DNA of 64,000 nt from Flavobacterium terrisoli (GTDB lineage Bacteria > Bacteroidota > Bacteroidia > Flavobacteriales > Flavobacteriaceae). Made by a program: the position numbers and the translations under genes. Shown piece by piece: positions 51,882 through 60,072 of this stretch (position 1 is its first letter; every line of letters begins with the position of its first letter). The stretch spans positions 310,001 through 374,000 of the forward strand of contig NZ_JARGNA010000003.1 of the NCBI RefSeq assembly GCF_030167905.1, given 5' to 3'. The notes beneath the pieces are model-generated. The model did not search any database, was not told where the DNA came from, and was given only the letters and a program-made list of their open reading frames with translations.

Positions 51882-52274
51882 CTATTTTTTGGTTTTACAC
51901 GTCTCAATGATTTTGTGAAATGTGTCGTTTAGCTTGGTTAAAGCTTTGGTTATTTCATCATCCGTCGCTTTTTCGAGTACCAATTGATTGACGGTCTTGG
52001 TTTCTTTTTTCAGAATGATCAAGGCTTCAATCAGCTTTGGACTGCGAAATTCCTGAGGCATGTTTTCAACCGATAAAGCTTCTGCTTTTTCCACCAGCAA
52101 TTCAGAATACGTTTTAATCGGATCCAGATTTCCTTCTTCTGAAGAGTGAAATGTTTTTAGCATTACATCGTGGTACGCCTTAATTTGTGGCCATCTTTCG
52201 GTAATTGATAGTGCTGAAGCGCTATTAAAAGCAAAGAACGCGGCAAATGCAAAAAGCGATTTGAGAATTTTCAT
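51882..52274 (-). CDS. Small periplasmic hypothetical protein
   Basis: The 130-residue protein has a signal peptide (MKILKSLFAFAAFFAFNSASA) and a short all-helical mature part: SITERWPQIKAYHDVMLKTF, then AEALSVENMPQEF and a Lys-rich end. I do not recognise a named family; helical content and length recall small four-helix periplasmic proteins. It has its own terminator. Confidence 0.6.
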   Translation of the reverse strand: MKILKSLFAFAAFFAFNSASALSITERWPQIKAYHDVMLKTFHSSEEGNLDPIKTYSELLVEKAEALSVENMPQEFRSPKLIEALIILKKETKTVNQLVLEKATDDEITKALTKLNDTFHKIIETCKTKK

Positions 52275-52366
52275 TGGTTAGGTGGTATATATTTGGCGGC
52301 ACAAGTCTAACCATTTTTATTGATTATTTAAGTTAAAGCAGAAAATTATTTTAACAATTGTTTAGC

Positions 52367-52963
52367 TCAAAGATTTGCTGCGCGTTTGATTTTGTTTCTG
52401 ATTTTGGTAAATCTTTTATCCGTTGGATATTGTCTGTTGGAAGTCATGTTGTTGAAAATCAAAGCCACTACGAGTAAGATAATCGAGCCAACAAATACAG
52501 GAGTGATGACATACCAATAGCCTAATTTTAGGATGGCTGGTGAACCGGTTACTGCTATCAATGCCGTTGCGCCACCCGGAGGATGTAAGGTTTTGGTGAT
52601 TTGCATCATTACTATCGAAAGTGAAACAGCCAATGGTGCCGAAAGCCACAAAATATCAGGAATCAGTTTCTGAACTGTTACACCAACAATCGCTGAAATC
52701 AGATGACCACCAACCAGGTTTCGGGGTTGGGCTAACGGACTTTGGATTACGCCATAAACCAAAACACAAGAAGCGCCGAAGGAACCAATCAGAAAGACAT
52801 AATCGGGTGGTGAAAATTTACCATACTGCAGATAAGCAATAATGCCCATTCCAATAAATGAACCCAAAAATGCCCAAAAGTGTTCTTTGAAATCAACTAA
52901 GGTTTCTTTGTAAAGTACGTATCGCGCCTTGCGGTAATTGCGTTTTATTTTTTCAACAGGCAT
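52367..52963 (-). CDS. HPP family membrane protein
   Basis: The 198-residue protein has four hydrophobic segments and the name-giving motif in LHPPGGATALIA. The HPP family includes inner-membrane proteins linked in some organisms to nitrite or other anion uptake. It starts six bases after the ClC gene on the same strand, so the two are co-transcribed; anion transport is a reasonable but unproven link. The C-terminus is basic. Confidence 0.85.
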   Translation of the reverse strand: MPVEKIKRNYRKARYVLYKETLVDFKEHFWAFLGSFIGMGIIAYLQYGKFSPPDYVFLIGSFGASCVLVYGVIQSPLAQPRNLVGGHLISAIVGVTVQKLIPDILWLSAPLAVSLSIVMMQITKTLHPPGGATALIAVTGSPAILKLGYWYVITPVFVGSIILLVVALIFNNMTSNRQYPTDKRFTKIRNKIKRAANL

Positions 52964-52969
52964 GCAGCA

Positions 52970-54250
52970 TTATGATTTAGCCGAAGCATTATAGGTATAA
53001 ACCGTAAACGGATAAATGGCTTGCGCAGTATATTTGGCGACCAAACAAGTCAGGAATATCGGGAAAAACAAAGTGTAATCATTAATAATCCCACAGGTTA
53101 AAAAGATGGCTGTAAATGGGGCATTAATGCTGGCACTGAGCATAGCGCCCATTCCTAAAATCATAAAGTTAAGCGGAATCACATTGGTATTAAAAAAAGT
53201 ATTCAGGCAAATCGCCAACAACAAACCAAGAAATCCACCGATAAAAATACTCGGAGCAAACACACCGCCATCGCCACCCGAAGCCAAAGTCGCCGAAGTG
53301 ACAATGGGTTTCAGAATAATAATTCCTAAAAAAGTTATGGCTAATGACAGTGTCAATATCGTTTGATTGGCCACCAAAATATTTTCTTTAATGGCATGAT
53401 ATCCTTCACCGTACAATTGCGGAAGAACCAGTAAAGAAGCACTTAAAATGATAGTACCAAAGAGAATTCTGTTTGTATGTTTTTTGATTCTGGAAAAACT
53501 TTTTTTGAAATACAACACACATTTCGTCAGGTAAACAGAATGTAAACCAGCAATGATTCCCAATAAAACAAAATAGGGAATCGCATACCAATGCCAACCG
53601 TGAAGCTGTACCGCAAACAATGGTTTCTCATCCAACAGGAATATGATTAGGCAAGCAACGGCTGTGGCAATGGTGCAAGTCAACAGAAAAACGTTATTTA
53701 CTTTTTTGGAAATCACTTCCCAGGCAAATAAAATTCCGGCAAACGGACTAAAAAATAATGCCGTTATTCCCGCTGAAACACCGGCGCAAATGAGTTCCGT
53801 TTTGTGTCGGTTGAAAAAGTTTTCTTTCTCTTGCGCGATAGAACCAATAGTAGCTGTAGCGACAACCGTAGAAACTTCAATCCCGGTTGAACCTCCAAAA
53901 ATGACCGTAATAAAGCCATTGATAAAGTGCGACGGAATTTTGTAGAGAGGCAAACTATTTCTGCGTTGGGCTGTAGTTTCAAAGATTTCGCGTATGCCTT
54001 TGTTTTCTTTTTTCTGAAACAAATACCGGCGTAAAATATAAATAACCGATAAGCCCAACAGCGGGAAAAGGATAAAAAAGAACCAATTTTGGGTGGCTTT
54101 TCCTAAAAGGATGGTTTCATAATGTTCGGTGATTCGTTTCAGAACAATCGCCAAAAAAGTACTGAGCAACCCAATTAAAACCGCTACAAGAATCAGTTTT
54201 TGGTATTTAATAAAGTGGAATTTTTTTTTAATCTGTGCTGTGGTACTCAT
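52970..54250 (-). CDS. ClC-family chloride channel / H+-Cl- antiporter
   Basis: The 426-residue protein has about ten hydrophobic segments. The selectivity regions are GGSTGIEVSTV (where other members have the GxEGP-type glutamate; the E of GIEVS fits it), FSPFAGILFAWEV and GGDGGVFAPSIFIGGFLG. It transports chloride or a related anion across the inner membrane, as a channel or an antiporter, which sequence does not settle. It is first in a two-gene unit with the HPP protein. Confidence 0.9.
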   Translation of the reverse strand: MSTTAQIKKKFHFIKYQKLILVAVLIGLLSTFLAIVLKRITEHYETILLGKATQNWFFFILFPLLGLSVIYILRRYLFQKKENKGIREIFETTAQRRNSLPLYKIPSHFINGFITVIFGGSTGIEVSTVVATATIGSIAQEKENFFNRHKTELICAGVSAGITALFFSPFAGILFAWEVISKKVNNVFLLTCTIATAVACLIIFLLDEKPLFAVQLHGWHWYAIPYFVLLGIIAGLHSVYLTKCVLYFKKSFSRIKKHTNRILFGTIILSASLLVLPQLYGEGYHAIKENILVANQTILTLSLAITFLGIIILKPIVTSATLASGGDGGVFAPSIFIGGFLGLLLAICLNTFFNTNVIPLNFMILGMGAMLSASINAPFTAIFLTCGIINDYTLFFPIFLTCLVAKYTAQAIYPFTVYTYNASAKS

Positions 54251-54319
54251 CCGGGGAAACTAAGTTTTTACAAAGTTACTCTTTGAAAAACGAAATCCTG
54301 ACAGCAGAAAGTTAAAATT

Positions 54320-54670
54320 TTAAACCAAACCCAATTCCTTTTTAATCTTAAGCGATAGTTTTTCTTTGACTAATTTATACGATTGTTGAGTATAATGTTC
54401 CCATTCCTTAGCCGAGAGTGTGTTGATGTCTTCCACCAAAACCCATTTGTATTTGGCCACATAAGGCGCAGGTTTGATTCCGGTTCGGGTGTTCATTTCT
54501 TCAAATTCTTCTTCCAGAACCTTGAATGAAGCTGAAGTTGGCGATTCATTCAAACCAACGACACAAAACATTTTTCCGCCAATGCAAAAACACAAATCGT
54601 TATGCCACTTGATATCTTCAGTGACGTGAGGTAATTGGTTGCAAATGGCTTGGAGTTCTTCGATGTTCAT
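54320..54670 (-). CDS. MmcQ/YjbR family protein
   Basis: The 116-residue protein has CNQLPHVTEDIKWHNDLCFCIGGKMFCV, here split as LPHVTEDIKWHNDL and FCIGGKMFCVVGL, and APYVAKYKWVLVED, typical of the MmcQ/YjbR double-wing family. It is thought to bind DNA; its target is unknown. It is divergent from the TonB receptor, whose repeats lie in the 120-base gap. Confidence 0.85.
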   Translation of the reverse strand: MNIEELQAICNQLPHVTEDIKWHNDLCFCIGGKMFCVVGLNESPTSASFKVLEEEFEEMNTRTGIKPAPYVAKYKWVLVEDINTLSAKEWEHYTQQSYKLVKEKLSLKIKKELGLV

Positions 54671-54700
54671 CTGTTTTGATTTTCTTTAGACTGTAAATTT

Positions 54701-54748
54701 ACAATTCATCCCATCAATATAACAATTCGGTAAACTTAAATTTCATAG
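54701..54748 (+). promoter_or_regulatory. LytTR-type direct repeat upstream of the TonB receptor gene
   Basis: ACAATTCAT at 54701-54709 and ACAATTCGG at 54722-54730 have their starts 21 bp apart, two helix turns. Similarity to 57003-57050 continues through GGTAAACTTAAATTTCATAG. A LytTR regulator gene closes the downstream operon. A -7-like TATCCTTTG lies at 54752-54760. Confidence 0.6.
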
Positions 54749-54790
54749 TTTTATCCTTTGTCGGAAGTTTGCTTCATCAAAACAAAACCA

Positions 54791-56998
54791 ATGAAATCGG
54801 AGATTCACGAACACAGAAAAAAAACAATAAGCAAAAGAGTGAGTAATGCAACAATTTGCACTTTTTTACTTTTCTTAATTGCTTTAAACAGCAATGCACA
54901 ACAGATTATTTCGGGTAAAGTACTTGATGAAAAAAGCAAACCAATCGCCGGCGCCAATATCTTTATTGATGGCACTTACGATGGTGGTTCCACCGATGAA
55001 AAGGGTGAATTCAAATTTACCACAACCGCCAAAGGCAATCAGATTTTGGTCATCAGCTTTTTGACTTATGAAACGCTGAAAGTCACGATTGAGATAGCAA
55101 CTTGCCAAAACAAATCATTCAAACTCAAAGAAAGTGTCAACACACTCGATGCGGTGATTGTTACCGCCGGAACGTTTGATGCCGGAGATAAAGCCAGGGT
55201 TTCTGTCTTGAAACCATTGGATATTGTAACTACAGCCGGAGCGATGGGCGATATTGTTTCGGCTTTGCAAACCTTACCCGGAACACAAACGGTAGGTGAA
55301 GACGGTCGATTGTTTGTTCGTGGTGGTGAAGCCGATGAAACCCAAACGTTTGTGGATGGGATTCGCGTGGCCCAACCTTATGGCGCAACAACCGCGAATG
55401 TGCCAACACGTGGACGCTTTTCTCCGTTTTTATTTAGCGGAATGTCATTTTCGACCGGTGGTTATTCTGCCGAATATGGCGAAGCGTTATCGAGTGTTTT
55501 GTTGTTGAATACCCAAGATGAAGCGACCGAAGAGAAAACCGATATTTCATTGATGTCGGTTGGATTAGGTTTGGCCAATACCCAAAAATGGAAAAACAAT
55601 TCGTTGAGTTTTAATACCGCCTATATCAATTTGGAACCCTATCAAAAAGTATTTCCGCAACGCGCCGATTGGAACAAACCTTTTCAGTCGCTTTCGGGTG
55701 AAGCGGTTTACAGACACAGTTTTACCAATGGTATGTTCAAACTGTACGCTGCTTTTGATGCGTCGCAATTTGACATCAACAGCGAATCCATCAACAATCC
55801 CGATAAAATCAGAGTGGATTTGGATAACAATAATTTCTATCTGAATTCGTCCTATAAAGGCAACTTTGGTTCGCAATGGCAATTGTTTACCGGATTGAGT
55901 TATGGCTACAGCCAAAATAAAATCGGCTTGGATTTGGACAAAGTATCCAATTTGGAACATTCTTCCCATCTGAAATTAAAACTGAAAAAGTCTTTTTCCG
56001 ACAGGGTAAAGTTGTCTTTTGGTGGAGATTATTTCATTACCCAATTTGACGAAGATTTCAAGCAATACCAAGGCGATACGTTCAGCAGTGGTTATAACGC
56101 GAACATCGCGGCATTCTTCACCGAAGCGGATATTTTCTTCTCTAAAAAGTTTGCCATAAAAGTGGGTGCCAGACTATCCAACAATGATTTGCTGGAGGAA
56201 ACGGTGGTTTCTCCGAGAGCATCATTGGCCTATAAAGTTTCCAAAAACGGTCAGTTTTCGTTTGCCTACGGCAGTTTTACCCAAGCGCCAAGACAAGACT
56301 ATTTGAAATACGCCGATTATCTGGAAAGTGAAAAAGCGCAACACTATATCCTGAACTACCAATATAGCAAAGACCGAAGAACTTTCCGTTCTGAGATTTA
56401 TTTAAAGGAATATTCCGATTTGGTAAAATATGATACCGAAGCTTCTGAATTTGATACCAATTTCAGCAACACGGGAACAGGTTATGCCAGAGGTTTGGAT
56501 ATTTTTTGGCGCGACAATAAAACCATCAAAAATGTGGAATACTGGATTTCCTATTCCTATATCGACACGCAAAGAAACTATAAAAATTTCACGGCTGAAG
56601 TAACACCGAGTTTTGTGGCCAATCACAGTTTGAGTGTTGTAAGCAAATGGTGGATCAACAAATTAAAATCGCAGTTGAGTGTGACCAATTCGTTCACGAC
56701 CGGAAGACCATACAACAATCCGAATGAGGCAGAGTTTATGAACGGCAAAACCAAAGGCTACAATAATTTGAGTTTGGGCTGGGCTTATCTGATGTCACAA
56801 CAAAAGATTTTGTATTTTTCAGTATCGAATGTATTGGGAACAGCCAATGTTTTTGGGTATGAATATGCCAATTCACCAAATCCCGATGGCGTGTACAACC
56901 GAAGAACCATCAGGCCAACAGCAGATCAGTTTTTCTTTGTAGGTTTCTTTTGGACGATTAGTGAGAATAAGAAGGACAATCAGTTGGATAACCTTTAA
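54791..56998 (+). CDS. TonB-dependent receptor with carboxypeptidase-regulatory-like domain
   Basis: From ATG 54791 the protein is 735 residues. After a signal peptide comes an N-terminal CarboxypepD_reg-like domain (IISGKVLDEKSKPIAGANIF; about 35-115), a plug (VSALQTLPGTQTVGEDGRLF, VRGGEADETQTFVDGI) and a 22-strand barrel to the C-terminal FVGFFWTI. No SusD-like partner is next to it. The substrate is unknown. An upstream TTG at 54758 would add 11 residues with no hydrophobic start, so ATG is preferred. A direct repeat shared with the kinase operon precedes it. Confidence 0.9.
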   Translation: MKSEIHEHRKKTISKRVSNATICTFLLFLIALNSNAQQIISGKVLDEKSKPIAGANIFIDGTYDGGSTDEKGEFKFTTTAKGNQILVISFLTYETLKVTIEIATCQNKSFKLKESVNTLDAVIVTAGTFDAGDKARVSVLKPLDIVTTAGAMGDIVSALQTLPGTQTVGEDGRLFVRGGEADETQTFVDGIRVAQPYGATTANVPTRGRFSPFLFSGMSFSTGGYSAEYGEALSSVLLLNTQDEATEEKTDISLMSVGLGLANTQKWKNNSLSFNTAYINLEPYQKVFPQRADWNKPFQSLSGEAVYRHSFTNGMFKLYAAFDASQFDINSESINNPDKIRVDLDNNNFYLNSSYKGNFGSQWQLFTGLSYGYSQNKIGLDLDKVSNLEHSSHLKLKLKKSFSDRVKLSFGGDYFITQFDEDFKQYQGDTFSSGYNANIAAFFTEADIFFSKKFAIKVGARLSNNDLLEETVVSPRASLAYKVSKNGQFSFAYGSFTQAPRQDYLKYADYLESEKAQHYILNYQYSKDRRTFRSEIYLKEYSDLVKYDTEASEFDTNFSNTGTGYARGLDIFWRDNKTIKNVEYWISYSYIDTQRNYKNFTAEVTPSFVANHSLSVVSKWWINKLKSQLSVTNSFTTGRPYNNPNEAEFMNGKTKGYNNLSLGWAYLMSQQKILYFSVSNVLGTANVFGYEYANSPNPDGVYNRRTIRPTADQFFFVGFFWTISENKKDNQLDNL

Positions 56999-57002
56999 AA
57001 GA

Positions 57003-57073
57003 ACAATTCATCCATCAAAAATGACAGTTCGGTAAGTATAAGTTTTACAGCAAATAAAACCGCGATACTTTTG
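57003..57073 (+). promoter_or_regulatory. LytTR-type direct repeat and -7 box upstream of the kinase operon
   Basis: ACAATTCAT (57003-57011) and ACAGTTCGG (57024-57032), starts 21 bp apart, match the pair at 54701-54730, and similarity extends to about 57050. TACTTTTG at 57066-57073 fits TAnnTTTG. ACAGTT is close to the half-site word reported for other LytTR proteins. Confidence 0.6.
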
Positions 57074-57118
57074 AACTATAAATTAAAAGAGTTTTAATCA
57101 TCAATAAAATTAAAAGAC

Positions 57119-57739
57119 ATGACAAAAATTATCACCACAATCGCATTATTGGTTTGCTCATTATTAGGAGCGCAAACACAATTTGAACAAGGAATGGGAA
57201 AATCACTCGGGCTTTGGAAAGAAGGAAAAGCACAGGAAGCTTCAGATTTGATGGAGCGCATTGCGGCCGCAGAAAAAACCAATTGGTTACCGAATTATTA
57301 TGTAGCTTTAATCAATACAACGGAGGCATTCAATCCGGCGAACAAAGCAAAAGTGGCGGCCTTATTGGAAAAAGCGCAAAACGCACAGGACGAAGCGTCA
57401 ATGATCAGTTTGAATAACCCGGAACTTATGGTGATGCAGGCAATGATTTACACTGCATTGATTGTTCAGGATCCGATGGTCAACGGGATGAAATATTCTC
57501 CAAAAGTGATGGAATTGTATACCAAAGCCAAAATCATAGCGCCGGAAAATCCAAGAGCCGTATATTGTAAAGCCGAATTTGAAATCAATGGTGCACAATG
57601 GACCGGTGCCGACGTGAAAAAATTATGTCAGGATTTGCAAAGTGCTATTCCGTTATTTGAAAAGTTCAAACCGGAAAGCCCTTTTCACCCAAACTGGGGA
57701 TTGGATAGAGCAAAGGAAGCTTTGAAGAATTGTAAATAA
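57119..57739 (+). CDS. Secreted TPR-like protein
   Basis: The 206-residue protein has a signal peptide ending GAQ and a helical, Ala/Lys-rich body with TPR-like spacing (LWKEGKAQEASDLMERIAAAE; LYTKAKIIAPENPRAVY). A similar hypothetical precedes kinase genes in related genomes as far as I recall. It is probably periplasmic. It is first in the likely operon with the membrane proteins and kinase. Confidence 0.7.
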   Translation: MTKIITTIALLVCSLLGAQTQFEQGMGKSLGLWKEGKAQEASDLMERIAAAEKTNWLPNYYVALINTTEAFNPANKAKVAALLEKAQNAQDEASMISLNNPELMVMQAMIYTALIVQDPMVNGMKYSPKVMELYTKAKIIAPENPRAVYCKAEFEINGAQWTGADVKKLCQDLQSAIPLFEKFKPESPFHPNWGLDRAKEALKNCK

Positions 57740-57771
57740 GAACAAAAACTAACCAATAAAATAAACAAATC

Positions 57772-57951
57772 ATGGAAAATCAAAACCAAAACAAAGAAGT
57801 AAACAAATTAGCCGGAATGATATTCGTCGGATTTATGTTTGTCGGTATCGCCTCGGGAATGTATTTTGGCCACGTAGCAGTGGGAACTTTAGCCGGAATG
57901 GGTGTTGGATTTATTGCTTCGGCGATGTACCGATCGGAAAAGAATAAATAA
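57772..57951 (+). CDS. 59-residue two-helix membrane protein
   Basis: The ATG at 57772 opens a 59-codon frame ending TAA at 57949-57951. It encodes a short polar start (MENQNQNKEVNKL), then two glycine-rich hydrophobic segments, AGMIFVGFMFVGIASGMYFG and VAVGTLAGMGVGFIASAMY, and a short basic end. It lies 32 bases after the TPR-like gene and 20 before the kinase. The frame's use of typical codons and location support it being real. It could be an accessory of the kinase. Confidence 0.7.
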   Translation: MENQNQNKEVNKLAGMIFVGFMFVGIASGMYFGHVAVGTLAGMGVGFIASAMYRSEKNK

Positions 57952-57971
57952 AACACTTTAAAATTTCAGTA

Positions 57972-59309
57972 ATGAAACCATTGATAAAAGAAATCCCAAG
58001 AGCAATCATTTTATCGGTCACTATCTTTTTAGTGCTGCAATTGATTCGGTTGATTACGGGAAACCAGATTCACTTCGATGCTGCTTTGTTGAGCAACTTT
58101 GGCTATACGATGTTGTATGGACTTTCGTTATACATGGCCAATGCAATGCTTTTCATGTATTTGGATCGCGTTTTCAAAGCCGACAGATTTACGCCGAAAA
58201 GAATATTTCTTGGTTTTACCCTGTCATTTCTGATTTCAATTGTCGTTATTTTTTTACTGAGGGTTTTTGAAGATGTAATTGTTGAAGGAAGATCGTTTGC
58301 CACTTTTTTCAACAACGAATCGTTTAGCAATTACCTGGTTTCAATCATCATAACGTTCATTGTCACCTTGGCATTTCATGCGATTTACTTCTATAAGGCT
58401 TATGCCGAAAGCAAAGTCAAAGAGCAAAAAGTTATCGCCGGAACGGCTTCGGCACAGTTTGAAAGTTTGAAAAACCAAATCGATCCGCATTTCCTGTTCA
58501 ATAGCCTGAATGTATTGAGTTCGCTTATAGAGGAAAATCCGGATAACGCACAAAAATTCACGACTTCACTGTCTAAAATCTACCGCTATGTTTTGGAACA
58601 AAAGGACAAAGAGCTGGTTTCAGTGGATGAGGAATTGGCTTTTGCCAAAACCTATATGAACCTGCTCAAAATGCGTTTTGAAAACAGCATCAGCTATGAA
58701 TTACCGGCAGAATTCGGGAATCCGGAGGCTAAAGTCGTGCCTTTATCGCTGCAGCTTTTATTGGAAAACACTATCAAACACAATGTTGCGAGCGAACAAA
58801 AACCATTGCACATCAGGATTTATATCGAGAACAATTACCTGATAGTTGAGAATAATTTACAAAAGAAAGAAGTCCTGCAGGATAGAAAAGGCGTTGGCTT
58901 GCAAAACATCGTCAACCGTTATGCCTTGATTTCGGAACGAAAAGTTTTGGTAGATCAGACCGAAACGGCTTTCAAGGTAAAAATCCCGATTTTAACCAAA
59001 CAAATCGTCATCATGGAAACGAAAAATATATACAACGAAAATATGGCTTATATGAAAGCCAAGGAGAGAGTGGAAAAACTCAAAGGATTCTACGGTAACC
59101 TGATTTCGTACTGTTGTGTGATTCCGTTTTTAATCTTTATCAATCTCAGAACCGGCGGATTTCAATGGTTTTGGTTCCCAATGTTCGGCTGGGGAATGGG
59201 CTTGACGTTTCACGCTCTGGAAACCTTTGGCTATGGAAAATCATGGGAAGAGAGAAAGATCCAGGAGATTTTGAATAAGGAAGACAACAAAAACCAAAAA
59301 TGGAGTTAG
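57972..59309 (+). CDS. LytS-type sensor histidine kinase with C-terminal 2TM domain
   Basis: The 445-residue protein has four membrane helices at residues about 10-140, then a His_kinase domain with QIDPHFLFNSLNVL (phospho-acceptor H) and an HATPase end with KGVGLQNIVNRYALI. After a linker (TKQIVIMETKN) it carries a 2TM domain in residues about 355-445: RVEKLKGFYGNLISYC, then GWGMGLTFHALETFGYGKSW and EERKIQEIL. The same domain recurs in the next two genes. The cognate regulator is the LytTR protein downstream. A fused 2TM part suggests the kinase senses with these membrane partners. Confidence 0.9.
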   Translation: MKPLIKEIPRAIILSVTIFLVLQLIRLITGNQIHFDAALLSNFGYTMLYGLSLYMANAMLFMYLDRVFKADRFTPKRIFLGFTLSFLISIVVIFLLRVFEDVIVEGRSFATFFNNESFSNYLVSIIITFIVTLAFHAIYFYKAYAESKVKEQKVIAGTASAQFESLKNQIDPHFLFNSLNVLSSLIEENPDNAQKFTTSLSKIYRYVLEQKDKELVSVDEELAFAKTYMNLLKMRFENSISYELPAEFGNPEAKVVPLSLQLLLENTIKHNVASEQKPLHIRIYIENNYLIVENNLQKKEVLQDRKGVGLQNIVNRYALISERKVLVDQTETAFKVKIPILTKQIVIMETKNIYNENMAYMKAKERVEKLKGFYGNLISYCCVIPFLIFINLRTGGFQWFWFPMFGWGMGLTFHALETFGYGKSWEERKIQEILNKEDNKNQKWS

Positions 59310-59311
59310 CC

Positions 59312-59611
59312 ATGGAAACAAACAACGACTTCGAAAGATACCAACGCGCCAAAAAACAGGTAGAAAAAATCAAAGGGTTTTACACGCATTTGGCGGTTTA
59401 TATAGTTGTTATGGCAGGCTTGATTTATCTCAATCTGAGGTATACACCACAGTATTTGTGGTTTCTCTGGACCTTTGTAAGTTGGGGAATTGGATTGCTT
59501 TTTCATGCCGCGCTTATTTATAATGTCTTTTCATTCTTGGGAAAAGACTGGGAAGAAAGAAAAATTAAACAATTCATGGACGAAGAAAATAAAAGAAATA
59601 AATTTGAATAG
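59312..59611 (+). CDS. 2TM domain protein (first stand-alone copy)
   Basis: The 99-residue protein has the 2TM pattern: RAKKQVEKIKGFYTHLAVY, two hydrophobic helices, FVSWGIGLLFHAAL and DWEERKIKQFM. It aligns over its whole length with the C-terminal part of the kinase and the next gene. ATG 59300 is also possible and overlaps the kinase stop; the later ATG matches the paralogues' starts better. Confidence 0.82.
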   Translation: METNNDFERYQRAKKQVEKIKGFYTHLAVYIVVMAGLIYLNLRYTPQYLWFLWTFVSWGIGLLFHAALIYNVFSFLGKDWEERKIKQFMDEENKRNKFE

Positions 59612-59613
59612 TT

Positions 59614-59922
59614 ATGCTAAACGAAGACGAAATTAAATACCAGGAAGCCGCCAAACGCGTGAAGAGAATCAAAGGATTTTATACGCATGCCATAGTTTAT
59701 GTGGTGATTAATATTATGATCATCATTGCGAAAATGCAATTTGGTGATAATGGACATTGGAGTTTTGAATTGAGACATTTTTCCACGGCTTTATTTTGGG
59801 GAATCGGTTTAATAGCGCACGGCATGTCGGTTTTTATGCCAGGCATTATCCTGGGTAAAAACTGGGAAGATAAAAAGATTAAGGAATTGATGGAGAAGGA
59901 AAAGAATAATAAATGGGAATAA
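59614..59922 (+). CDS. 2TM domain protein (second stand-alone copy)
   Basis: The 102-residue protein repeats the pattern: AAKRVKRIKGFYTHAIVY, two helices, ALFWGIGLIAHGMSVF and NWEDKKIKELM. The ATG is two bases after the previous stop (TAGTTATG arrangement), so the two are coupled. It is the third 2TM unit in a row, and a stretch of repeats separates it from the regulator gene. Confidence 0.85.
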   Translation: MLNEDEIKYQEAAKRVKRIKGFYTHAIVYVVINIMIIIAKMQFGDNGHWSFELRHFSTALFWGIGLIAHGMSVFMPGIILGKNWEDKKIKELMEKEKNNKWE

Positions 59923-59979
59923 TTCAAAAAGCAGAATGCAGATTGAATTTATCAAATAACCAAATTGACGAATAACCAA

Positions 59980-60009
59980 ATGAACATAATAATCATTGAA
60001 GACATTTGA
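59980..60009 (+). pseudogene. Nine-codon ORF resembling the start of the LytTR regulator
   Basis: ATG at 59980 encodes MNIIIIEDI then TGA. The regulator starts MNIIIIEDE. The codons differ (AAC ATA ATA against AAT ATT ATC), so it is not a recent copy. It could be a remnant of a second regulator gene or a tiny leader ORF. A palindrome lies just behind it. Confidence 0.4.
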
Positions 60010-60017
60010 AATTAAAA

Positions 60018-60041
60018 GGAGAATGTCCAGTGGACATTCGG
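60018..60041 (+). repeat. 24-bp palindromic element (copy 2)
   Basis: GGA-GAATGTCC-AGT-GGACATTC-GG. Compared with 47857-47880 (minus strand) only the innermost pair differs, C-G here and T-A there, which keeps the stem. It lies between the 2TM and LytTR genes, close to the start of the latter. Confidence 0.55.
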
Positions 60042-60072
60042 AACTAATATGACCTCAATTAGCAAAAGGAAA

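Noticed and set aside
52275-52312. TGGTTAG / CTAACCA inverted repeat before the small periplasmic gene
   Set aside because: It has only seven pairs, a long loop, no T-run and no clear promoter geometry, so it could be chance.
52416-52649. Minus-strand frame within the HPP gene
   Set aside because: It is a frame-shifted shadow of the HPP coding sequence with no family motif.
52970-54250. Suspected loss of the ClC gating glutamate (GGSTGI instead of GREGP)
   Set aside because: Aligning GIEVS with GREGP places a glutamate at the gating position, so nothing needs to be missing.
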